From Paenibacillus sp. FSL W8-0426 (GTDB lineage: Bacteria > Bacillota > Bacilli > Paenibacillales > Paenibacillaceae): a stretch of DNA of 64,000 nucleotides. Each line of letters opens with the position of its first letter. Position 1 is the stretch's first letter. Where the stretch lies: NCBI RefSeq assembly GCF_037969725.1, contig NZ_CP150203.1, positions 5,934,501 through 5,998,500 on the forward strand, read 5' to 3'. The position numbers and the translations under genes are program-made. The notes below the pieces were generated by a model that saw nothing but the letters and a program-made list of their open reading frames with translations, ran no database searches and was not told the DNA's origin. Shown here piece by piece: positions 37,654 to 46,236 of this stretch.

Positions 37654-38298
37654 TCAGTAAGCCCGGGCCAACCGGCGCTCCACCTGTTCCAAGATGGCCG
37701 AGAAACCGATGCTCATTATCCAATAAATTACGCCGATCGCCAAATAGAACGGCATGTTCACATAGTACTGCGATACGAGCAGCTGCGCGGAGCGAAGCAA
37801 TTCGGTGACGCCGATGGCGGCCACGAGCGACGTTTCCTTCAGCATGCCGATGAAGGTATTCCCCATCGGCGGGATCGCGATGCGGACCGCCTGCGGAAAC
37901 ACGATCCTCCACATCGTTTGGGATCTCGACATGCCGGTAGCATAAGCCGCCTCGCTTTGCCCTTTAGGGACAGCCTGAATGGCACCCCGGAACGTTTCAG
38001 ACAGGAAGGCCCCCGCGTTCAGACTGATAGCAAGACAAGCCGCCGTAATTGATCCCAGCGTGACGCCGTAATCCACCAACCCGTAATATATGACGAATAA
38101 TTGCACCAGCAGCGGGGTTCCCCGCATGATGGATACATAGAAGCGGGCGATCAGCCTGAGCCACACCGGACCTTTCAAGCGGGCGATGGCTACTAATATC
38201 CCGATAAAGAAGGCAAAGAACATCGATATTACCGTGACGTACAGCGTGTAATACGCCCCCTTCAGAAAGAAGGGGATATTTTCAAATACCAGTTCCAT
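37654..38298 (-). CDS. Polar amino acid ABC transporter permease
   Basis: 214-aa HisM/GlnP-type permease with about five membrane helices. [17 protein letters not shown] is the typical N-terminal helix, and the EAA-like loop [20 protein letters not shown] docks the ATPase. [13 protein letters not shown] precedes it, as in cystine/glutamine permeases. It lies between the binding protein (30-bp gap) and the ATPase. Confidence 0.93.
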   Translation of the reverse strand: MELVFENIPFFLKGAYYTLYVTVISMFFAFFIGILVAIARLKGPVWLRLIARFYVSIMRGTPLLVQLFVIYYGLVDYGVTLGSITAACLAISLNAGAFLSETFRGAIQAVPKGQSEAAYATGMSRSQTMWRIVFPQAVRIAIPPMGNTFIGMLKETSLVAAIGVTELLRSAQLLVSQYYVNMPFYLAIGVIYWIMSIGFSAILEQVERRLARAY

Positions 38299-38328
38299 GG
38301 ATCAAACTTCCCTTCGTCCTGCATGTTT

Positions 38329-39192
38329 TTACTTCGCAGGCTCTTCCCCGAACCATTTTTTGAAAATGGTCTTGTACGTGCCGTCATCCTTCATGGCTTT
38401 CAGAGCTTCGTTCACTGCAGCTACCAGTTCCGGATTGTTTTTGCGGACCGCGATGCCGGCCTGATCGCTTTTAATCGCTTCCCCTACCGCTTTGATCTGG
38501 AATCCGTTCTCGTCCACGATCGGTTTGAGGGCGTACATGTTGTTGATGGTTGCATCGATTCGGCCTGCATCAAGATCCTTCAAGGAAGTGATGACGTCAT
38601 CGTAGGTTTTGATCGTGAAGTCTCCGACTTTCGGCAGCACTTCATTGCGCAGATACGATTCATCGTTGGTGCCAAGTCCGACCCCGATCGTTTTCCCTTT
38701 GAAATCCTCCAGCTTGGCGATGTCGTTGTTCGTCTTTTTCACAATGATTTTAACTTCGTTCGTAATGTATGGATCGCTGAAATCCAGCGCTTTCTTGCGT
38801 TCATCCGTAATCGTCATCTGGCTGACGATGGCATCCAGCTTTTTGGATTGCAGGCTTGGGATCAGTCCAGAGAATTCCTGGGAAACAAACTCGACCTTAA
38901 CGCCGATGCTTTTGGCTACCTCGCGCGCGATATCCGCGTCGAAACCGTCCATTTCCTTTTTATCGTTCAAGAAGTTGTACGGAGGGTATGTACCCATCAT
39001 GCCTACCTTCATGACACCGGCCGATTTGATCTGCTCCAGTTCATTGGCGGCTTTGGCCTCGTTGCCGGTTCCGCTGTTGGACGTTTTGCTGCCACATGCG
39101 CTAAGTACAAGCACGGTCAACAGCAGCAGGGTCGTCGTCAGTGTCCAGCCTTTGCGATGTTTGATTCCATCGGATTTCGTACGAATATTCAT
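38329..39192 (-). CDS. Polar amino acid ABC transporter substrate-binding lipoprotein
   Basis: 287-aa family 3 solute-binding lipoprotein with lipobox VLSAC (Cys33) followed by a Ser/Thr/Gly linker. The body has YPPYNFLNDKKEMDGFDADIA-type motifs, the ligand-binding arginine region MTITDERKKALDFSDPY, and GVGLGTNDESYL. It is first in the operon, so it sets transporter specificity. Cystine or another polar amino acid is plausible, but the sequence does not decide. GAGAGGAAG precedes the ATG. Confidence 0.92.
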   Translation of the reverse strand: MNIRTKSDGIKHRKGWTLTTTLLLLTVLVLSACGSKTSNSGTGNEAKAANELEQIKSAGVMKVGMMGTYPPYNFLNDKKEMDGFDADIAREVAKSIGVKVEFVSQEFSGLIPSLQSKKLDAIVSQMTITDERKKALDFSDPYITNEVKIIVKKTNNDIAKLEDFKGKTIGVGLGTNDESYLRNEVLPKVGDFTIKTYDDVITSLKDLDAGRIDATINNMYALKPIVDENGFQIKAVGEAIKSDQAGIAVRKNNPELVAAVNEALKAMKDDGTYKTIFKKWFGEEPAK

Positions 39193-39333
39193 GGGATTAA
39201 CTTCCTCTCATTCATGTTGTTAATGATCTTGGGCCAAGTTCATTTGGCCATTAAAGGTGACGGGACGGGACATTAGCATTATTCCCCTTGCCCGGCTGAA
39301 TCATGTAAACCTTGGAACGTTGCATACGTCCCG

Positions 39334-39966
39334 CTATGAACCGAGCAAACCGTAGAACTCAAAACTTGCCGCCTCGGAAGCTAGAGCTTCCGGGCTAATT
39401 TGCCCTACATCTGTGTGCAGTTCATCGGAGCCGAATAACCACCGTGTAATCATGCCTTCAATCATGCTTACAAGCAGCGCCGCCCTGACGGGAACATTCA
39501 TCGTCTTTGGCAGCATGCCAAGTTCGATCGCACGTTCCATATTGTGTCGAAATGCCTTTTCCACCGCTCCACGTGTATCTTCCACAAGATGGCTGACCGA
39601 TTCTTCTCTCACAATGCCGCGCAAGAGCAGTTCCATGAAATAACGATTTTCTGCGGCAAACGTAAACAAATCGATGAACAGACGTTCGGATGCCTTCACC
39701 ATGTCTTCGATGCTTCCCGCATCCTTGCGGTATCCTTGACCTATGGCCTCTAGCAGTTTCTCCCGCCCGGTCAGAACGATCTCCTCTGCGATGGCTGCCT
39801 TGCTCTTGAAATGCCAATAGAACGTTCCTTGAGCGACGCCGGCTTCGCGCACAATATCCGATATTTTGGTCTGTTGGTATCCCTGTACGGCAAAACGCTC
39901 CGTGGCAATTCGAATAATCTGGTCGCGGCGTTCTTCGCCCGGTTCCATTGGGTTGACTTTGGACAT
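39334..39966 (-). CDS. TetR/AcrR-family transcriptional regulator
   Basis: 210-aa repressor. The N-terminal TetR helix-turn-helix (about residues 12-58) reads ERRDQIIRIATERFAVQGYQ...VAQGTFYWHFKSKAA. The C-terminal ligand domain is helical and unclassified. It is divergent from uppP, and an inverted repeat lies between them, so it may control uppP as well as itself. GGGAGG precedes the ATG at 39966. Confidence 0.92.
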   Translation of the reverse strand: MSKVNPMEPGEERRDQIIRIATERFAVQGYQQTKISDIVREAGVAQGTFYWHFKSKAAIAEEIVLTGREKLLEAIGQGYRKDAGSIEDMVKASERLFIDLFTFAAENRYFMELLLRGIVREESVSHLVEDTRGAVEKAFRHNMERAIELGMLPKTMNVPVRAALLVSMIEGMITRWLFGSDELHTDVGQISPEALASEAASFEFYGLLGS

Positions 39967-39980
39967 TTGAAATCCTCCCG

Positions 39981-39998
39981 ATTGATCAGTCAGTCAAT
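39981..39998. promoter_or_regulatory. Putative TetR-family operator
   Basis: ATTGATCAGTCAGTCAAT has 5-bp terminal arms (ATTGA/TCAAT) and internal TCAGTCAGTCA repeats, close to TTGACTGACTGATCAA-type TetR operators. It is 14 bp upstream of the regulator start and between two divergent genes. Confidence 0.6.
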
Positions 39999-40026
39999 AG
40001 TAATATCCTATTGGATAACTGGGTTT

Positions 40027-40053
40027 TTGTCAATATGGTTTTAATTTCATAAT
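40027..40053 (+). promoter_or_regulatory. Candidate uppP promoter (TTGTCA-15-CATAAT)
   Basis: TTGTCA (40027-40032) and CATAAT (40048-40053), spacing 15, shorter than ideal. About 135 bases lie between it and the uppP start. Confidence 0.35.
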
Positions 40054-40188
40054 TTCCTGCATATGTTGAAGTTAGAGGCGTTTCTGATCATAATAGATGT
40101 TAGTCTGGTTCAGCATGCGATTTCTGGACTGGCATTGTCAAGCAGGACAGGCTTTATGCCGTCGTCTGCATTTCAAGGAGGAAGAGCA

Positions 40189-40998
40189 TTGGATATTTTA
40201 TCATCGATTATTATGGGCATTATCGAAGGTTTGACTGAGTTTTTGCCCGTGTCCTCGACCGGACACATGATTCTGACTGCCCACCTGTTGGGCTTATCGG
40301 AGGACAACGAGTCAGTCAAAACGTTTGAGGTGGTGGTTCAACTCGGGGCCGTGCTTGCTGTAGTGGTGTTATATTGGAACAAATTCATCGATATGTTCCG
40401 CTTTACCGGGGGCAAGCGAAGTTATGGCAATCGTCTGAATCTCCTCCACATCTTCTTGGCAATGGTTCCTGCGGTGGTGATCGGTCTGGTCTTCCGGGAT
40501 TGGATCAAGGCTCACCTGTTTGGACCGCAAACGGTCTTGTACAGCCTTGTTATCGGCGGGATCCTGATGATCGTGGCAGAGCTTTGGAGCAAACGCAGCC
40601 GCCGAATTACGACGCATGACGTCGATGATATTACCTATACCCAGGCATTTGTTGTAGGCCTATTTCAAATTTTGGCCCTGTGGCCGGGCTTTTCCCGCTC
40701 CGGATCGACCATCTCGGGCGGTTTGTTCGCCGGGATAAGCCGGGTCGCCGCAGCCGAATTCACCTTTCTCGTATCCGTGCCGATTATGTTCGGTGCCACA
40801 GGTTATGATCTATACAAGAGTATGGACCATTTGGCCACGACGGATTTCCCGGTGTTTGCCGTTGGTTTTATCGCCGCATTCATCGTAGCCATGCTGGCCA
40901 TCAAAACGTTCCTTTCCGTTCTGAAGCGTTTGAGCCTTTCCGTATTCGCGGCGTATCGCTTCGTGCTTGCAGCAGTCTTTTTCTTCATCTTGATGTAA
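40189..40998 (+). CDS. uppP: Undecaprenyl-diphosphatase (BacA family)
   Basis: 269-aa polytopic membrane enzyme that removes phosphate from undecaprenyl pyrophosphate, recycling the cell-wall lipid carrier and giving bacitracin tolerance. Active-site motifs [14 protein letters not shown] (residues 13-26) and [10 protein letters not shown] (near residue 165) are both present. Start is the TTG at 40189, with AAGGAGG 7-8 bases upstream; an open frame from 40063 adds 42 residues foreign to the family. It is divergent from a TetR regulator, an unusual neighbour. Confidence 0.95.
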   Translation: MDILSSIIMGIIEGLTEFLPVSSTGHMILTAHLLGLSEDNESVKTFEVVVQLGAVLAVVVLYWNKFIDMFRFTGGKRSYGNRLNLLHIFLAMVPAVVIGLVFRDWIKAHLFGPQTVLYSLVIGGILMIVAELWSKRSRRITTHDVDDITYTQAFVVGLFQILALWPGFSRSGSTISGGLFAGISRVAAAEFTFLVSVPIMFGATGYDLYKSMDHLATTDFPVFAVGFIAAFIVAMLAIKTFLSVLKRLSLSVFAAYRFVLAAVFFFILM

Positions 40999-41005
40999 CG
41001 CAAAT

Positions 41006-41045
41006 GGCGGCCTTCGTTCCTTTCGGAACGCGGCCGCTATTTCAT
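41006..41045 (+). terminator. Terminator after uppP
   Basis: Nested stem GCGGCC...GGCCGC with inner GTTCC/GGAAC, followed by a short T-containing tail TATTTC. Confidence 0.65.
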
Positions 41046-41082
41046 TGTTCTCCTATAGCTACAAATATATGTATACGACAAA

Positions 41083-41265
41083 TTACGACCACTTCTTGGC
41101 TTGAACTTCCTTTCTCGACTTGCGGTACTCCAACCTTCGAAGCAGATTAAAGCGGTTCCGCTTCCTCTCCTCCAACATTTGCCTCATGCCTCGAATCAAC
41201 AAACGGTATCTCAGATCGTCTTCATGGCTCAACTGATGCATTTCTTGAAAAAAAACTTTATTCAT
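41083..41265 (-). CDS. Small basic, charged hypothetical protein
   Basis: 60-aa protein, very rich in Arg, Lys and Glu, with no membrane segment and a probably helical body (RGMRQMLEERKRNRFNLLRRLEYRKSRKE). GGGAG lies 8 bases before the ATG at 41265 (another ATG at 41268), and a TATAAT lies at 41307-41312. I do not recognise the family; the composition would suit nucleic-acid or ribosome binding, but that is a guess. It is convergent with uppP. Confidence 0.6.
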   Translation of the reverse strand: MNKVFFQEMHQLSHEDDLRYRLLIRGMRQMLEERKRNRFNLLRRLEYRKSRKEVQAKKWS

Positions 41266-41391
41266 CATTGTCTCTCCCACTCCACAATTCTGTCTATACT
41301 CTATTCATTATATAGATACGTACTAAACAAAATCTCAACATAGCTCGTTTCTTGTCGAGAACTGCCTTTTTGAGTCGGAAAATAAAAAAAC

Positions 41392-41426
41392 AAAAACCGC
41401 CTGAATGTAACTTTCAGGCGGTTTTT
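41392..41426 (-). terminator. Terminator of the thioredoxin-like gene (T tracts on both strands)
   Basis: AAAAACCGCCTGAA and TTCAGGCGGTTTTT arms around a short loop, symmetric on both strands. Confidence 0.92.
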
Positions 41427-41439
41427 GTTGTCGCATGAT

Positions 41440-41766
41440 TTATACTTTGGATTCCAGTGTCTCCAAATACTCGGAAATTTGTGCCGGGGTTTTTGCCCAT
41501 TTGCTGTGAAGGTGAGCAAGCTTTTGTCCATCCTTGAACACCAGCAGGCTCGGGATGCCCCGTACGCCGTTTTCTTCAGCGATCGGCTGGAATTTCTCCG
41601 CATCCATGGCATAGAACGTTTTGTCTGCATGCTGGTCGATGACGTCACCGATAAAACGGTCGAGGTTTTTGCAATCCGGGCACCAGGTCGTGTCGAATTT
41701 GATGACGGTCAGGCCGTCTCCTTGAATCAATTCCTGATATTGTTGTTCGCTTTGAATACGTTCCAT
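41440..41766 (-). CDS. Thioredoxin-like protein (YtpP-type)
   Basis: 108-aa cytoplasmic thiol-disulfide oxidoreductase with WCPDC active site (Cys29, Cys32) and cis-proline in RGIPSLLVF. The WCPDC variant instead of WCGPC, and a short N-terminus, fit the YtpP/thioredoxin-family group rather than TrxA. It is monocistronic with a strong terminator and may be reduced by the TrxB encoded earlier in the window. Confidence 0.9.
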   Translation of the reverse strand: MERIQSEQQYQELIQGDGLTVIKFDTTWCPDCKNLDRFIGDVIDQHADKTFYAMDAEKFQPIAEENGVRGIPSLLVFKDGQKLAHLHSKWAKTPAQISEYLETLESKV

Positions 41767-41860
41767 AGGTTCTTCACTCCTTGATCGGTTTTTCTGATTT
41801 TAGGGTGCTGCCTTCTCATTGTACCTCTTTTGGTTACAATTGAAAACAGGCCTGCGTTGA

Positions 41861-42769
41861 TCATCGATGCTGCGTGTACCGATTCGCCGGACGAATCGCT
41901 TGAATATCTTCGATTTCGGCCGACGTAAGCGGTGCTGCATCCGCTGCCGCAATGTTGTGCAGCAGCTGTTCCCTTGAACTTGCACCCGGCACGACTGCAG
42001 CAACTGCCGGGTGAGCCAGCGCATACCGTATGGCCGTCTGGGCCATGCTCCGCTGTTCGCTTACAAACCGGGCGAGTCCTTCGCGAATGGCGAGCAGCTC
42101 TGCTGGCGTGTAGTCCAAGTACCCTTTTTCCACTTTGGTTGCCCCAGAATCGGCAAGCACGCCGCTGGCAACCGGACCGCGCGCAATCACGCTGATCCCG
42201 TTCTGCTTCAGCAGGGGCATTACTTCTTCTTCGGCACGGCGGTCTGCCACGCTGTACTGATTCATTACGCTCGCAATGGATGCTCTGCGCACATATTCCC
42301 GAATCACGTTGGGACGTATGGAGGAGATGCCGTAATAACGGATTACGCCTTCCTGCTTCAACTCCTCGAACGCCTCGATCGTCTCTTCGATCGGATCGTC
42401 GAGGGTTCCTCCGTGCAGTTGATACAAATCGATATAATCCGTCTTCAAACGCTTCAAGCTCTCATGAACCGCAGACTTGATATAAGCCTTGGACGGATCC
42501 CAAACCCAACCTTCTTTCCCGGGGTGACGCCGATTGCCTACCTTGGTAGCGACGATAACCCGATCGCGGCGGCCCTGGATGGCCTGTCCCACGATTTCTT
42601 CGTTCCGCCCGGCATCGTACAAATCCGCCGTATCCAGCAGGTTAACCCCACGATCCAACGCTTCATGGATAAGAGCCACCGCAGGCCCCATCTCGGTTCC
42701 GAGCGACATGCAGCCCAGGCCGATTTCTCCAACCATCAGCTCTGATGAACCCAATCGGTTTTGCTTCAT
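41861..42769 (-). CDS. Aldo/keto reductase
   Basis: 302-aa NADPH-dependent oxidoreductase with (alpha/beta)8 fold. The catalytic tetrad is visible: Asp in NLLDTADLYDAGRNEE with Tyr, Lys in VIVATKVG, His in LYQLHGG. C-terminal VVPGASSREQLLHNIAA is the cofactor-binding segment. It resembles the YqkF/IolS-like AKR group; physiological substrate unknown. GGGAGGGAAG precedes the ATG. Confidence 0.92.
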   Translation of the reverse strand: MKQNRLGSSELMVGEIGLGCMSLGTEMGPAVALIHEALDRGVNLLDTADLYDAGRNEEIVGQAIQGRRDRVIVATKVGNRRHPGKEGWVWDPSKAYIKSAVHESLKRLKTDYIDLYQLHGGTLDDPIEETIEAFEELKQEGVIRYYGISSIRPNVIREYVRRASIASVMNQYSVADRRAEEEVMPLLKQNGISVIARGPVASGVLADSGATKVEKGYLDYTPAELLAIREGLARFVSEQRSMAQTAIRYALAHPAVAAVVPGASSREQLLHNIAAADAAPLTSAEIEDIQAIRPANRYTQHR

Positions 42770-42980
42770 TATGGTTCTTCCCTCCCATACGTTGCCTCAT
42801 TTTGCACCATTCGATCCCATTCGATTTCTATAGAAACCCGCATTAATCAATTACACAAGGCCACTGCGAGTGCAGTACCATCTTCCGATCGCTGTTATCC
42901 CCAGATTTTTTTGAATCCCCTTACTACGGGGAAAATCCGGTGATAAGCCTATGCTTCCGATGCAGCTTTCTTTCAGAAAG

Positions 42981-43004
42981 CTTTTAGGCGACCGCTTCGC
43001 TTCT
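42981..43004 (+). repeat. Dispersed intergenic motif, copy 1
   Basis: A 24-base motif beginning CTTTTAGGCGACC matches 46162-46185 at 22 positions. It can form a small hairpin around GGCGA/TCGCTT. Function unknown. Confidence 0.45.
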
Positions 43005-43130
43005 CCAGATTGGTTCTGCCTCTCCGTTAACGTGTGTATGTTTTTTGCGGTTTATATAGCGGGATACTTTATTGCTCTACAGGTATCCATTGTAACATTG
43101 TTCATTGCAAAAATCGCTTCATTCGAAACG

Positions 43131-43168
43131 AAAAAGCAGCCTGTCCGACGAATTGTCGGGCAAGCTGC
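43131..43168 (-). terminator. Terminator of gpmA
   Basis: In the minus transcript GCAGC/GCTGC encloses CCGAC/GTCGG, followed by five T. Confidence 0.85.
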
Positions 43169-43188
43169 GGTTATGTGTTCGTTTTCCA

Positions 43189-43932
43189 TCAATCCGTTGG
43201 CGTGGCTGCATGGGTCATTTCTTCGTGTTTATAAGTGGAGCCGTCCGCAGTCAGGTAGAAATGACCTGTCGGATGAAGATCATCATCAAGCTCATATACG
43301 AGCGGAATGCCTGTCGGAATGTTCAAATCCATGACGTCCGCTTCCGACATTTGATCCAGATGCATGACCAAGGAGCGGAGCGTATTGCCGTGAGCGGAAA
43401 CCAGCACTCTTTTGCCCGATGCCACTGCCGGTTTAATCTCATTTTCCCAATAGTCCAGTACCCGCTTGGACGTGTCCATCAGGTTTTCGGTACGCGGAAT
43501 GGTGCAGCCCAGCCGGGAGTATTTGTCCTGATCCTGCAAATAACGCTCATCGTTACCATCCAAGGGCGGCGGGGAAACATGAACGGAACGTCTCCATTCC
43601 CGAACCTGATCTTCCCCGTATTTGAGCGCGGTTTCCTGTTTGTTGAGCCCTTGGAGAGCGCCATAATGACGCTCGTTGAGCTTCCACGTTTTGGTGATCG
43701 GAATCCACATCCGGTCCATCTCGTCCAGCGCGATATCCAGCGTTCGGATGGAACGTTTCAACACAGAGGCATACGCGCAATCGAAATCAAAGCCCTGCTG
43801 CTTCAAAATCCTTCCCGCCTTGCGGGCCTCACCGTAACCATCCTCGGTCAAATCCACATCGGTCCAGCCTGTAAACCGGTTTTCGACGTTCCACATGCTC
43901 TGTCCATGACGAATCAAAACGATCCGGTGCAT
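43189..43932 (-). CDS. gpmA: 2,3-bisphosphoglycerate-dependent phosphoglycerate mutase
   Basis: 247-aa glycolytic enzyme that interconverts 3- and 2-phosphoglycerate. The phospho-histidine motif [10 protein letters not shown] has His9, [15 protein letters not shown] follows the family pattern, and the second catalytic His is in SAHGNTLR. Length is the classic dPGM size. GGAAGGAGG precedes the ATG. It has its own terminator. Confidence 0.95.
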   Translation of the reverse strand: MHRIVLIRHGQSMWNVENRFTGWTDVDLTEDGYGEARKAGRILKQQGFDFDCAYASVLKRSIRTLDIALDEMDRMWIPITKTWKLNERHYGALQGLNKQETALKYGEDQVREWRRSVHVSPPPLDGNDERYLQDQDKYSRLGCTIPRTENLMDTSKRVLDYWENEIKPAVASGKRVLVSAHGNTLRSLVMHLDQMSEADVMDLNIPTGIPLVYELDDDLHPTGHFYLTADGSTYKHEEMTHAATPTD

Positions 43933-44003
43933 CGTCGCGTTCCCTCCTTCCGAGCCTCATCTTTCATTGACTTAAACTTTTGGTGTGGCAATGTATCTCT
44001 CCA

Positions 44004-44588
44004 TCAATAGTAAGGTGCCATCATCAGGTAAACAACGACTCCCGTGGAACTGACGTACAGCCAGATCGGCATCGTCCAACGGGCAATTTTGCGGTGCTTC
44101 TGCAATTGGTTCGTCCAGCCCCACACCAGCGTAAAGAGTGCAAGCGGAACGATAATGGCCGCAAGGACGCTGTGCGTGATCAGAATGAAGAAATAAATGG
44201 AACGAATGATACCCTCTCCACCATATTTGGACGTCTCTGGAGAGAGATAGTGGAAGCTCAGATACGTCACCAGGAATAATAACGTGGTCGAAAACGCGGC
44301 CAGAATAAAACGTTTGTGCAGCTTCACGTTCCGCTTGATGATGGCGATCAGCGCCGCAAGCAAGAAAATGAAGGTGAAACTGTTAAACACCGCATTGAAG
44401 CGCGGCAGCACCGTAATATCGAAGTTGATGTCACCCTTGTAACCGATCGACGGCGCAAAAAACAGCAATAAAATAATGACATTGGCAAGAATGGAAATCG
44501 TGATAATGATGCCTGCAAAGTTTTTGTTCGTTGTCGGGGCCGGGGTATTGGCCTTCTTGCTCGGGTCCCCTTGATCATATTTGCCCAA
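44004..44588 (-). CDS. DUF420 membrane protein (CtaM/YozB-like)
   Basis: 194-aa membrane protein with about five helices and conserved His in LHKRFILAAF, SFHYLSPET and ILITHSVLAAI. These mark DUF420. The Staphylococcus aureus member CtaM is needed for a functional heme A-containing aa3 oxidase, so a role in maturing the QoxABCD oxidase of this window is likely but inferred. The start is a TTG at 44588 with AGGAGG 8 bases upstream. Confidence 0.85.
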   Translation of the reverse strand: MGKYDQGDPSKKANTPAPTTNKNFAGIIITISILANVIILLLFFAPSIGYKGDINFDITVLPRFNAVFNSFTFIFLLAALIAIIKRNVKLHKRFILAAFSTTLLFLVTYLSFHYLSPETSKYGGEGIIRSIYFFILITHSVLAAIIVPLALFTLVWGWTNQLQKHRKIARWTMPIWLYVSSTGVVVYLMMAPYY

Positions 44589-44744
44589 TGGAAAATCCTC
44601 CTCATATGCTACATCTATGCTCTATGTCATTATATCTTGCCAATTGTCGACTGTTAAGTGACAACACTTCGAACAAACCAGGCGGTATCCAGCATTTAAT
44701 CTGCCCTTTTCTAGCGAATTCCATCCAAAGGTGCACTGGCCGTT

Positions 44745-44773
44745 TTGCCTTTAGCATCGTTATATGGTATAAT
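44745..44773 (+). promoter_or_regulatory. Antiporter promoter (TTGCCT-17-TATAAT)
   Basis: TTGCCT (44745-44750) and TATAAT (44768-44773) at optimal 17-base spacing. It implies a leader of about 185 nt before the start codon. Confidence 0.8.
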
Positions 44774-44803
44774 TGAATAAATCACATATGAGCGTTAGAA
44801 CTG

Positions 44804-44829
44804 GAGGAGCCTGTCACCAAGGGCTTCTC
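44804..44829 (+). other. Leader hairpin 1 of the antiporter transcript
   Basis: GAGGAGCC (44804-44811) pairs with GGCTTCTC (44822-44829) with one G-U, loop 10 nt, followed by TTTGTCTTTTT. It may itself act as a terminator. Confidence 0.55.
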
Positions 44830-44844
44830 TTTGTCTTTTTCAGG

Positions 44845-44889
44845 GCATGTAGAGGCACTCACTTGAGCGTCGTTTTACATGCTTTTTTT
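44845..44889 (+). terminator. Terminator-like hairpin inside the antiporter leader (attenuator candidate)
   Basis: GCATGTA (44845-44851) and TACATGC (44876-44882), with inner CTC/GAG pairing, followed directly by seven T. It lies between the promoter and the start codon with no gene before it, so read-through must be regulated or incomplete. A second GCATGT at 44914-44919 could pair with the 3' arm instead. Confidence 0.7.
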
Positions 44890-44964
44890 ATTTGAGAGAA
44901 ACGCGCAATGAATGCATGTCCTTGGTACAGGTTATTTTAATAACGCTGCAGGAAGGAGAATTTC

Positions 44965-46161
44965 ATGGAATTCATTTTGGTATTGGCCCTTATTTTAATA
45001 TTCACCAAACTTGCCGGCGATTTATCGGTGCGTCTTGGCCAGCCCTCTGTGTTGGGAAAATTGATCGTTGGCGTGATTCTTGGGCCTGCATTGCTTGGCT
45101 GGGTAGAGAACAGCGATTTCATTCATTACATGGCCGAAATCGGCGTTCTGCTGCTGATGTTCATTGCCGGTCTTGAAACAGACCTCGAACAGCTGAAGAA
45201 AAACTGGAAGGCCGCCTTTGCCGTTGCGGTTGGAGGCGTGATCCTTCCGTTCATCGGAGGTTATGGCTCCGCTCTTGCTTTCGGCATGACGCAAGCGCAT
45301 GCCTTGTTCTTCGGCTTGCTCTTCTGCGCCACGTCGGTCAGCATTTCGGTGCAAACGTTGAAGGATATGAATCAGCTCGGCTCTCGCGAAGGAACGACGA
45401 TACTCGGTGCGGCCGTGGTGGACGATGTGCTTGTTGTTGTTTTGCTTGCCGTCATGATGAGCCTATTGGGGACTGGGACAGGTGCCGAAGAGGTATCCAT
45501 CGCGTTATTGATCGGCAAAAAGCTTTTGTTTTTCGTGGTGGTCATCGCCGCAAGCGTCTTCCTTGTCCCGCGCGTCATGAAATGGATGGCGCCGCTGCGC
45601 GTCACCGAAACCGTCATTACGGCAGGTTTGATTATTTGTTTCGGTTTTTCTTACTTTGCCGAATGGATGGGCGTAGCCGGAATCATCGGTGCATTTGCGG
45701 CAGGTATTGCCATCTCGCAAACCGGCTTCAAACAAGAGGTAGAGCATAAAATCGAGCCCATTGCCTACAGTATCTTCGTGCCCGTATTCTTTGTCAGCAT
45801 TGGGCTTAACGTTACTTTTGAAGGTGTAGGTTCACAAATCGGCCTGATCGTCGTCATCAGCCTCGTCGCCATCGTCACGAAGCTGCTCGGGGGCGGTGCA
45901 GGCGCCTTATTAACCGGATTCGATCGGAAGTCGGCGCTGGCCATCGGTTCAGGCATGATTTCCCGGGGAGAGGTTGCCCTGATTATCGCATCGACGGGGC
46001 TTGCCTCCGGACTGCTGGACAGCCAGTATTTCACAAGCGTCGTCATTATGGTGATTGTGACCACTCTGGTAACTCCGCCGCTGTTGAAATTGACGTTTGC
46101 GAGGAAAATAGGGACGGATCGGATTGAAGAAGACGTTAAACAGTCCGGTGTTCACGGATAA
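44965..46161 (+). CDS. CPA2-family cation:proton antiporter (NapA/GerN/KefB-like)
   Basis: 398-aa membrane antiporter with about 12 helices that exchanges Na+ or K+ for protons. LGQPSVLGKLIVGVILGP is the family N-terminus, ATSVSISVQTLKDM the unwound helix region, and the paired Asp of GAAVVDDVLVV the ion-binding site of NapA-type electrogenic exchangers. There is no C-terminal TrkA-N domain, unlike KefB/KefC. AGGAAGGAG precedes the ATG. A long leader with terminator-like hairpins suggests regulation by attenuation. Confidence 0.92.
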   Translation: MEFILVLALILIFTKLAGDLSVRLGQPSVLGKLIVGVILGPALLGWVENSDFIHYMAEIGVLLLMFIAGLETDLEQLKKNWKAAFAVAVGGVILPFIGGYGSALAFGMTQAHALFFGLLFCATSVSISVQTLKDMNQLGSREGTTILGAAVVDDVLVVVLLAVMMSLLGTGTGAEEVSIALLIGKKLLFFVVVIAASVFLVPRVMKWMAPLRVTETVITAGLIICFGFSYFAEWMGVAGIIGAFAAGIAISQTGFKQEVEHKIEPIAYSIFVPVFFVSIGLNVTFEGVGSQIGLIVVISLVAIVTKLLGGGAGALLTGFDRKSALAIGSGMISRGEVALIIASTGLASGLLDSQYFTSVVIMVIVTTLVTPPLLKLTFARKIGTDRIEEDVKQSGVHG

Positions 46162-46185
46162 CTTTTAAGCGACTGCTTCGCTTCT
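46162..46185 (+). repeat. Dispersed intergenic motif, copy 2
   Basis: Begins CTTTTAAGCGACTG directly after the antiporter stop codon and matches 42981-43004 at 22 of 24 positions. AAGCGA/TCGCTT forms a small hairpin, followed by TCTTCCCCCCC. Confidence 0.45.
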
Positions 46186-46236
46186 TCCCCCCCGTATTAA
46201 GCATTCGCAATTGGACTCTGCTGAGAGACGATGTTA

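Larger units (their letters stand above)
42770..43188. other. Intergenic region with hairpins and a repeated motif
   Basis: 419 bp without a supported gene. It holds the hairpin AGCTTTC/GAAAGCT (42964-42982), a CCCC/CGGGG hairpin near 42916-42932, a 24-base motif (42981-43004) that recurs at 46162-46185 with 22 matches, and the gpmA terminator at the right. A plus-strand open frame from 42951 has no ribosome site. Confidence 0.5.
44589..44964. other. Intergenic region with promoter and structured leader of the antiporter gene
   Basis: 376 bp between divergent genes. It holds a strong plus-strand promoter, two successive hairpins followed by T-rich stretches, and an unstructured stretch to the ribosome site. 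No open frame of note. Confidence 0.7.

Noticed and set aside
37640..37912. N-terminal extension of the amino acid transporter ATPase
   Set aside because: It overlaps the permease gene in another frame, shows no ABC ATPase similarity, and a GTG with a good ribosome site at 37639 gives the normal family start.
42951..43334. Small plus-strand protein in the intergenic region before gpmA
   Set aside because: No ribosome site, overlap with the gpmA terminator and gpmA itself, and presence of a repeated non-coding motif argue against coding.
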